A stretch of 64,000 bases of DNA from Natronolimnobius sp. AArcel1 (GTDB lineage: Archaea; Halobacteriota; Halobacteria; Halobacteriales; Natrialbaceae), in contig NZ_JAAKXY010000004.1 in assembly GCF_011043775.1 (NCBI RefSeq), forward strand, positions 124,001 through 188,000, read 5' to 3'. This document shows positions 59,007-64,000 of the stretch, piece by piece (within the stretch, counting starts at the first letter, position 1; the number at the start of each line of letters is the position of its first letter). The position numbers and the translations under genes were made by a program. The notes under the pieces were generated by a model. The model was not told the DNA's origin. It did not search any database and saw only the letters and a list, made by a program, of their open reading frames with translations.

Positions 59007-61451
59007 ATGAGTCACACTGCACAGACAACACTCAGCAGCCGGATTCGAACCGTACTGAATCGAACGCGCGCCGAGGATGGATCGATCCTCGACGACGAGA
59101 CAGTCGACGACCTCGTCACCGAAGCCGAACGCAGCCTCTACGACGGCGCTGACGACGAGGAAATCTACGAGGGCATCCTCCACGTCCTGACCGCCCGCAT
59201 CGAACGCTACCCCGAATACAAACAGCTCGCAGCCGACGTCTTCCGCCAGCAGTACTACCGCGAAGTCATCGGCGAGGATCTCGAGGGCTTCGACCTCGAC
59301 CGCGCCTACCGCGAGACCTTCCGCGAGAATATCGAACACGGCGTCGACTGCGACCTCCTCGACGAGCGGATGGACGACCTGTTCGATCTCGAGGAACTTG
59401 CATCCTATCTCGAGCCCAAGCGCGACGAGCACTTCGAGTACATGGCGCTGGATACGCTGTATCAGCGCTATTTCCTCAAAACGGCTGACGGCGAGCGACT
59501 GGAACTCCCACAGGCGATGTGGATGCGCGTCGCGATGGGACTCGCACTCGAGGAAGATGACCCACAGGCACGCACGAAGGAGTTCTACGACGTGCTCTCC
59601 CGCCTCGAGTTTACGCCCTCCTCGCCGACGCTGTTTCACAGCGGCACGGCCCACCCACAGCTGTCCTCGTGCTATCTGACGACCATTCCAGACGATCTCG
59701 AGGGCATTTTCGATGCCTATCAGTCTCACGCCCAGCTCTCGAAGTGGAGCGGCGGCCTCGGCAACGACTGGACGAACGTCCGCGCGTCGGGCTCGCTCAT
59801 CAGTTCGACCGGCGTCGAATCGACCGGCACGGTGCCGTTCCTTCGGATTTCGAACGACGTCACCGCGGCGATCAACCGCTCGGGCAAGCGCCGCGGGGCT
59901 GCCTGTGGCTACCTCGAGTGCTGGCACCTCGATTTCCCGTCGTTCATCGACCTGAAGCGAAACACGGGCGACGAGCGCCGCCGGACGCCGGATATGAACA
60001 CGGCCGCCTGGATTCCGGACCTGTTCATGAAACGCGTCCGCGAGGGCGGCGAGTGGACGCTGTTCTCGCCTGATGAAGTGCCTGAACTCCACGAAACCTA
60101 CGGCTCGGAGTTCGCCGAGACCTACCGCGAGTACGAGCAACTGGCCGAGGATGGCGAGTTGCGCCAGTACGAACGCGTCGATGCCGCAGACCTCTGGCGC
60201 AAGACGCTTACCCGCCTGTTCGAAACCGGTCACCCGTGGGTCACGTTCAAAGATCCGTGTAACGTCCGCTCGCCACAGGACCACGAAGGCGTCGTCCACT
60301 CCTCGAACCTCTGTACCGAAATCACGCTCAACACGAGCCAGGACGAACACGCCGTCTGTAACTTAGGTAGCGTCAACCTCGTGACACACATCGAGGATGG
60401 CCGCCTCGAGCGCGAGTACCTCGCCGACACCATCGAGACGGCGATGCGGATGCTCGACAACGTCATCGACCTCTGTTTCTACCCGACCGAGGAAGCCGCC
60501 GCGTCGAACGAACGCCACCGCCCAATTGGACTCGGCGTGCTCGGCTTCCACGAGGCGCTCATGGCGACCGACACGCCGATGGCAAGCGACGACGCCGTCG
60601 AGCGTGCGAACCGCTGGCAGGAGTTTGTCTCCTATCACGCCCTGCTTAACTCCTCGCGACTCGCCAAAGAGCGCGGCGCGTACCCCTCCTACGAGGGCTC
60701 GAAGTGGGACCGCGGCCTGCTTCCACAGGACACTGTCGACGTCCTCGAGGAAGAGCGCGGGCTCGAGATTCCGACCGACCGGGAGGAAACCCTCGACTGG
60801 TACGTCGTTCGCGAACACATCGAGGAACACGGCATGCGTAACTCGAATACGATGGCAATCGCGCCGACGGCGACGATTTCGACGATCAACGGGACGACGC
60901 CCTCGATTGAGCCCCAGTACTCGAATCTCTACGTCAAATCGAACATGAGCGGCGACTTTACCGTGATCAACGACCGCCTCGTCGAGGACCTGCGCGACCG
61001 CGACCGCTGGGACGACGAGATGGTCGACCGCATCAAGTTCCACGACGGCTCGATTCAGGAGATTGACGCCATCCCGGACGACGTTCAGGAACTGTACCGC
61101 TCCGCGTTCGAAATCGACCCGCGCCACCAGTTGCACTTGACCGCCGTCCGCCAGACGTGGATCGACCAGTCGATCTCGCACAACGTCTTCTTCCCCAGCA
61201 CCGACGGCTCGCTGCTCGACGACATCTACCAGACGGCCTGGGAACTCGGCCTCAAAACCACCTACTACCTCCGGACGCTCGGGGCCTCCCAGATCGAGAA
61301 ATCCACCCTCGACCTTGACGAGTACGGGAAAACGCAGCACCGCTCGAGTGGGGACGAGACGGCCACAACGGACGACGCGGTCAAGACGGACGGCGGCGAC
61401 GACAGCGAACTCTGTCGCGTCGAAGATCCGACCTGCGACGCCTGTCAGTAA
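59007..61451 (+). CDS. nrdA: ribonucleoside-diphosphate reductase, large subunit (class I)
   Basis: An 814-residue NrdA. N-terminal segment has no clear ATP-cone pattern. The active-site region reads QLSSCYLTTIPDD (first reductive Cys), NLCTEITLNTS (thiyl Cys) and AVCNLGSVNLV (second reductive Cys). PTATISTINGTTPSIEPQYSN binds the substrate phosphates. The C-terminus LCRVEDPTCDACQ gives the Cys pair that passes electrons in. It lies between nrdR and nrdB. Start at the ATG 59007; the frame extends upstream inside nrdR. Confidence 0.95.
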   Translation: MSHTAQTTLSSRIRTVLNRTRAEDGSILDDETVDDLVTEAERSLYDGADDEEIYEGILHVLTARIERYPEYKQLAADVFRQQYYREVIGEDLEGFDLDRAYRETFRENIEHGVDCDLLDERMDDLFDLEELASYLEPKRDEHFEYMALDTLYQRYFLKTADGERLELPQAMWMRVAMGLALEEDDPQARTKEFYDVLSRLEFTPSSPTLFHSGTAHPQLSSCYLTTIPDDLEGIFDAYQSHAQLSKWSGGLGNDWTNVRASGSLISSTGVESTGTVPFLRISNDVTAAINRSGKRRGAACGYLECWHLDFPSFIDLKRNTGDERRRTPDMNTAAWIPDLFMKRVREGGEWTLFSPDEVPELHETYGSEFAETYREYEQLAEDGELRQYERVDAADLWRKTLTRLFETGHPWVTFKDPCNVRSPQDHEGVVHSSNLCTEITLNTSQDEHAVCNLGSVNLVTHIEDGRLEREYLADTIETAMRMLDNVIDLCFYPTEEAAASNERHRPIGLGVLGFHEALMATDTPMASDDAVERANRWQEFVSYHALLNSSRLAKERGAYPSYEGSKWDRGLLPQDTVDVLEEERGLEIPTDREETLDWYVVREHIEEHGMRNSNTMAIAPTATISTINGTTPSIEPQYSNLYVKSNMSGDFTVINDRLVEDLRDRDRWDDEMVDRIKFHDGSIQEIDAIPDDVQELYRSAFEIDPRHQLHLTAVRQTWIDQSISHNVFFPSTDGSLLDDIYQTAWELGLKTTYYLRTLGASQIEKSTLDLDEYGKTQHRSSGDETATTDDAVKTDGGDDSELCRVEDPTCDACQ

Positions 61452-61487
61452 GCATCGCCACCAACCAAACACGCTTCAATCACAGCT

Positions 61488-62480
61488 ATGCCAGTCATCA
61501 ATAACGACGACCAGCACGACCCGAACAAGATCCTTCCAATCGACTACGAGTGGGCACGCGAGTACTACGAAGCCGGCGTTGCGAACAACTGGGTGCCCGA
61601 AGAGATCCCGATGCAAGACGACATTCGCCAGTGGGAAGGCGACGCACTCACCGCCGACGAGCGCCGCCTCGTCGAGTGGAACCTCGGCTTTTTCTCGACA
61701 GCCGAATCCCTGACTGCGAACAACATCGTCCTCGCACTCTACGAGTACGTCACTGCGCCCGAATGTCGCCAGTACCTCCTGCGCCAGGCCTACGAGGAGG
61801 CGATTCACACGGACACGTTCATCTACTGCTGTGACTCGCTTGGCTTCGAACCCGAGTACATGTACGGCATGTACGACCGCATCCCCTCGATCCAGGCGAA
61901 AGACGAGTATGTCGTCGACCTCACCCGCGTCGTCACCGAACCGGAGTTCACCCTCGAGACCGAAGAGGACCTCCGCGAGTTCCTGCGCGACGTGATCGGC
62001 TTCTACGTCATCATGGAGGGCATCTTCTTCTATGCCGGCTTTGCCATGATGCTCGGGCTGAAACGCCAGAACAAGATGGTCGGAATCGGCCAGCAGTTCG
62101 AGTACATCCTCCGCGATGAGTCCCTGCACGTCGGCTTCGGCGTCGACCTCATTGAGCAGGTGCGTACCGAAAACCCCGGCGTCTGGACTGACGAGTTCGG
62201 CGAGACTGTCATCGACCTCATCACCGAAGCCGTCGAACTCGAGAAACGCTACGCCACTGAGGCCTGCCCGGACGAGATGCTCGGGATGGGTCCAGCGCAG
62301 TTCGCAGAGTACGTCGAACACATCGCAGATCGGCGTCTCGAGCAACTCGACTTGCCCAAACAGTACGAGACGGAGAACCCGTTCCCATGGATGTCCGAGC
62401 AGGTCGACCTGAACAAAGAGAAGAACTTCTTCGAGACGCAGGTCACAGAGTACCAGAGCGGCGGATCGCTGGACTGGTAA
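61488..62480 (+). CDS. nrdB: ribonucleoside-diphosphate reductase, small subunit (class Ic-like)
   Basis: A 330-residue R2 protein. Metal ligands fit as Glu73 (STAES), Glu104 and His107 (EEAIH), Glu177 (IMEGIFF) and Glu211/His214 (DESLH). Where E. coli has Tyr122, this has Phe111 (HTDTF), and where it has Asp84, this has Glu73. Both are the signature of the chlamydial class Ic enzymes, which use a Mn(IV)/Fe(III) centre in place of a tyrosyl radical. A class Ia/Ib type radical is therefore not expected. It follows nrdA with 36 bases. Confidence 0.95.
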   Translation: MPVINNDDQHDPNKILPIDYEWAREYYEAGVANNWVPEEIPMQDDIRQWEGDALTADERRLVEWNLGFFSTAESLTANNIVLALYEYVTAPECRQYLLRQAYEEAIHTDTFIYCCDSLGFEPEYMYGMYDRIPSIQAKDEYVVDLTRVVTEPEFTLETEEDLREFLRDVIGFYVIMEGIFFYAGFAMMLGLKRQNKMVGIGQQFEYILRDESLHVGFGVDLIEQVRTENPGVWTDEFGETVIDLITEAVELEKRYATEACPDEMLGMGPAQFAEYVEHIADRRLEQLDLPKQYETENPFPWMSEQVDLNKEKNFFETQVTEYQSGGSLDW

Positions 62481-62505
62481 CGAGCAAAAAACGACCTGCT
62501 GTCGA

Positions 62506-63492
62506 TTAGAACAGGTGGTCGTCTTCGTCCTCGAGCAGACGAGCGGGGCCGCCGACGTCCCAGATCGTCGTCGAGACGCCGGTGTCGGAAATCTCTTCTT
62601 CGACGCGTTCGGCGTACTCCTCGGTCGTGTTGACGTAGACGCTCGCGCCGGTGTCAGTCGAGAAGTACACTGGAATATCCTCTTCCTCGCGCAGTTCGCG
62701 CACGCGGTTGAAGATGGCAAGCGTCGCTGGCTGCCAGTAGACCCAGCCCTCGGGGCCGGTCATCGTCGTCGCAGCGAGCGAGAGCGAGTCGTGTTCGGCG
62801 AGTTCGAACACCGAATCGAACTCGTCGTTGCGAAGCGCGTCACGCATCTCTGCGATCTGGCCGTGGATGTGGGCGTTTCGCGCCTGGAACATGTGGCTGT
62901 CTGCGGCCTCATCGTGGGCATCCTCGGTCTCTTTGTGGTACGGCACGAGTCCGACGATGATCTTCATGTCCTCGTGGAGATTACTCGGCAGTCGTCGGGA
63001 GACGCAGTCGTCGTCGTTCAGCCCCGTATGCAACTGCGAGAACGCACCCGTCACTGCGCGGGCCGCAGACGCCGAGCCGACGCGCGCAATCGTCGAAATC
63101 TCTTGCTTGGAGGCATCGAGTTCTGCAGCCTCCGCGAGCGCCATCGCCGCAGCCGCAAAGCCAGACGACGACGAGCCAAGCCCGACGTTCGTCGGGAAAC
63201 TGTTCTCGCTCTCGAGGCGCACCGGATACACCGTGTGGGCAGCGTCAGATTTCGAGCGTGCTTTCTCGACGACGGCTTCGACCCGTTCGGCCGCGCGGCC
63301 CTCGAGTTCCTCGCCGTCAACGATGAAGGTGTCCTCGTCGTAGTCCATGGAGAACTCGACGGTCGTTCGTGTGTGACTCGGTGCCGTACAGACACTGATG
63401 CTGTCGTGATACGGCAGTCGTTCGATGTCATCACGCATCCCGTGGTATTTTACGAGACCCTGAATTGGGTGGGCCATCGCCGTCGCTTTCAT
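62506..63492 (-). CDS. mvaD: phosphomevalonate decarboxylase (MvaD, haloarchaeal)
   Basis: A 328-residue GHMP-type enzyme starting MKATAMAHPIQGLVKYHGM. Motifs: PTNVGLGSSSSGFAAAAMAL (ATP-binding-like Gly/Ser loop), ARVGSASAARAVTGAFSQ, and FSTDTGASVYV with the catalytic Asp. In haloarchaea the homologous enzyme acts on mevalonate 5-phosphate, making isopentenyl phosphate for the archaeal lipid pathway. The phosphate donor pocket is present. It is convergent with nrdB. Confidence 0.9.
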   Translation of the reverse strand: MKATAMAHPIQGLVKYHGMRDDIERLPYHDSISVCTAPSHTRTTVEFSMDYDEDTFIVDGEELEGRAAERVEAVVEKARSKSDAAHTVYPVRLESENSFPTNVGLGSSSSGFAAAAMALAEAAELDASKQEISTIARVGSASAARAVTGAFSQLHTGLNDDDCVSRRLPSNLHEDMKIIVGLVPYHKETEDAHDEAADSHMFQARNAHIHGQIAEMRDALRNDEFDSVFELAEHDSLSLAATTMTGPEGWVYWQPATLAIFNRVRELREEEDIPVYFSTDTGASVYVNTTEEYAERVEEEISDTGVSTTIWDVGGPARLLEDEDDHLF

Positions 63493-63625
63493 ACCGTGAC
63501 ACGGGTGTGATGATTGTATAAACTTCACGGCATCTCTCCAGTAACTCGAGACAGTTCACATCAGATACATATTTGTCGGACTCGGAATCCGAACGCTGAA
63601 ACACCGACCATCCAATGATCAACCT

Positions 63626-64000
63626 ATGGGAACCCCACGCGAGACACGTCAAGAGCAAGCCGAGACGGTCATCGACCGCCTCGAGGAGGCCTATCCTGAC
63701 TCGACGATTTCGCTTCGGTATTCGAACCGCCTCGAGTTGCTGATCGCGGTGATTCTCTCCGCCCAGTGTACTGACGAGCGAGTCAACAAAGAGACGAAAC
63801 ACCTGTTCGAGAAGTACGACGGCCCCGAGGAGTACGCAAACGCGCCCCAGGAGGAACTCGCCGAGGATCTAAGTTCGATCACCTACTACAACAGCAAAGC
63901 CGAGTACATCCGCACCTCGTGTGAACTCATTCTCGAGGAGCACGACGGCGAAGTGCCTGACACGATGGACGAGCTAACGGAGCTGTCGGGAGTCGGGCGG
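63626..64000 (+). CDS. nth: endonuclease III, N-terminal part (runs off window)
   Basis: A start ATG at 63626 opens MGTPRETRQEQAETVIDRLEE. The visible 125 residues contain the Nth helix SNRLELLIAVILSAQCTDERVN (the Q/C pair) and the start of the helix-hairpin-helix, ELSGVGR, at the very end of the window. The catalytic Lys and Asp and the 4Fe-4S loop lie beyond the end. It cleaves oxidised pyrimidines from DNA. It is divergent from mvaD. Confidence 0.93.
   Translation, partial: MGTPRETRQEQAETVIDRLEEAYPDSTISLRYSNRLELLIAVILSAQCTDERVNKETKHLFEKYDGPEEYANAPQEELAEDLSSITYYNSKAEYIRTSCELILEEHDGEVPDTMDELTELSGVGR

Noticed and set aside
58755-60350. 531-codon minus-strand frame in the nrd operon
   Set aside because: Shadow of nrdR and nrdA; no recognisable domain.

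Overview
The window is chromosomal DNA of a halophilic archaeon (class Halobacteria), most likely from the Natrialbales branch (Natrialba / Natronorubrum / Haloterrigena type). The evidence is high GC, strongly acidic proteomes, very frequent CTCGAG hexamers in coding sequence, Tat-type signals on almost every exported protein, and many archaeal or haloarchaea-only families (NAC, TrmI, TFS, eL43-rpoP-Pcc1, CbiX-DR2241, Fen1, phosphomevalonate decarboxylase, DUF5789, DUF5793, DUF5797). It reads as a core chromosome: I see no rRNA, CRISPR array, insertion sequence or prophage, but there is one intein and one set of tRNA-derived repeats.

Layout. 0-4.5 kb: small membrane protein, PUA protein, PAP2 phosphatase, DedA protein, NAC, TrmI tRNA methyltransferase, MOSC protein, transcription factor S. 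4.5-10.4 kb: envelope and hypothetical proteins, an MFS exporter, an alpha/beta hydrolase. 10.4-12 kb: MeaB and the B12-binding subunit of methylmalonyl-CoA mutase. 12.1-13.2 kb: a two-gene HTH plus TumE-like (DUF6516) cassette with its own operator. 13.2-17.6 kb: a sugar-oxidation module (Gfo6-like dehydrogenase, RraA/aldolase-like protein, sugar-acid dehydratase, SDR). 17.8-20.4 kb: HD protein, LysE exporter, thioredoxin-like protein. 20.5-24.6 kb: topA with a 536-residue intein. 24.8-29.6 kb: globin-PAS transducer, flippase, DUF2103 protein. 29.7-31.4 kb: eL43, rpoP, pcc1 and a Tat-exported protein. 31.6-38.2 kb: DUF2797, BsuPI-like protein, CbiX-DR2241, Trm112, PurA, a small winged-helix protein. 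38.4-43.4 kb: a very large acidic protein, UPF0058, an ABC ATPase behind a DtxR-type palindrome, DUF5793. 43.5-48.4 kb: type IV pilus PilB and PilC, then a Trm9-like methyltransferase. 48.5-52.1 kb: tRNA-Gly(TCC) with decayed 3' copies, then a ModE-like regulator and a TupABC tungstate transporter. 52.2-56.8 kb: small proteins, GNAT, membrane protein, beta-propeller lipoprotein, Fen1. 57-62.5 kb: NDH-2-like oxidoreductase and the nrdR-nrdA-nrdB ribonucleotide reductase operon. 62.5-64 kb: mevalonate-pathway decarboxylase and the start of endonuclease III.

The most interesting signals are: (i) a TopA intein that appears able to splice and carries a LAGLIDADG nuclease plus two extra DNA-binding-like helix-turn-helix segments; (ii) a NrdB with the chlamydial class Ic signature (Phe in place of the radical Tyr, Glu in place of the first Asp ligand), with matching inverted repeats ahead of nrdR and purA; (iii) a self-operated HTH/TumE-like pair; (iv) a sugar module in which an RraA-family protein keeps the metal-aldolase Arg-Asp pair; (v) a zinc-less eL43; (vi) a DtxR-type iron box sitting in the promoter of an ABC ATPase with no transporter partners beside it; and (vii) a ladder of tRNA-Gly 3'-end copies. 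Functional calls come from reading motifs and remembered family features; no database search was run.
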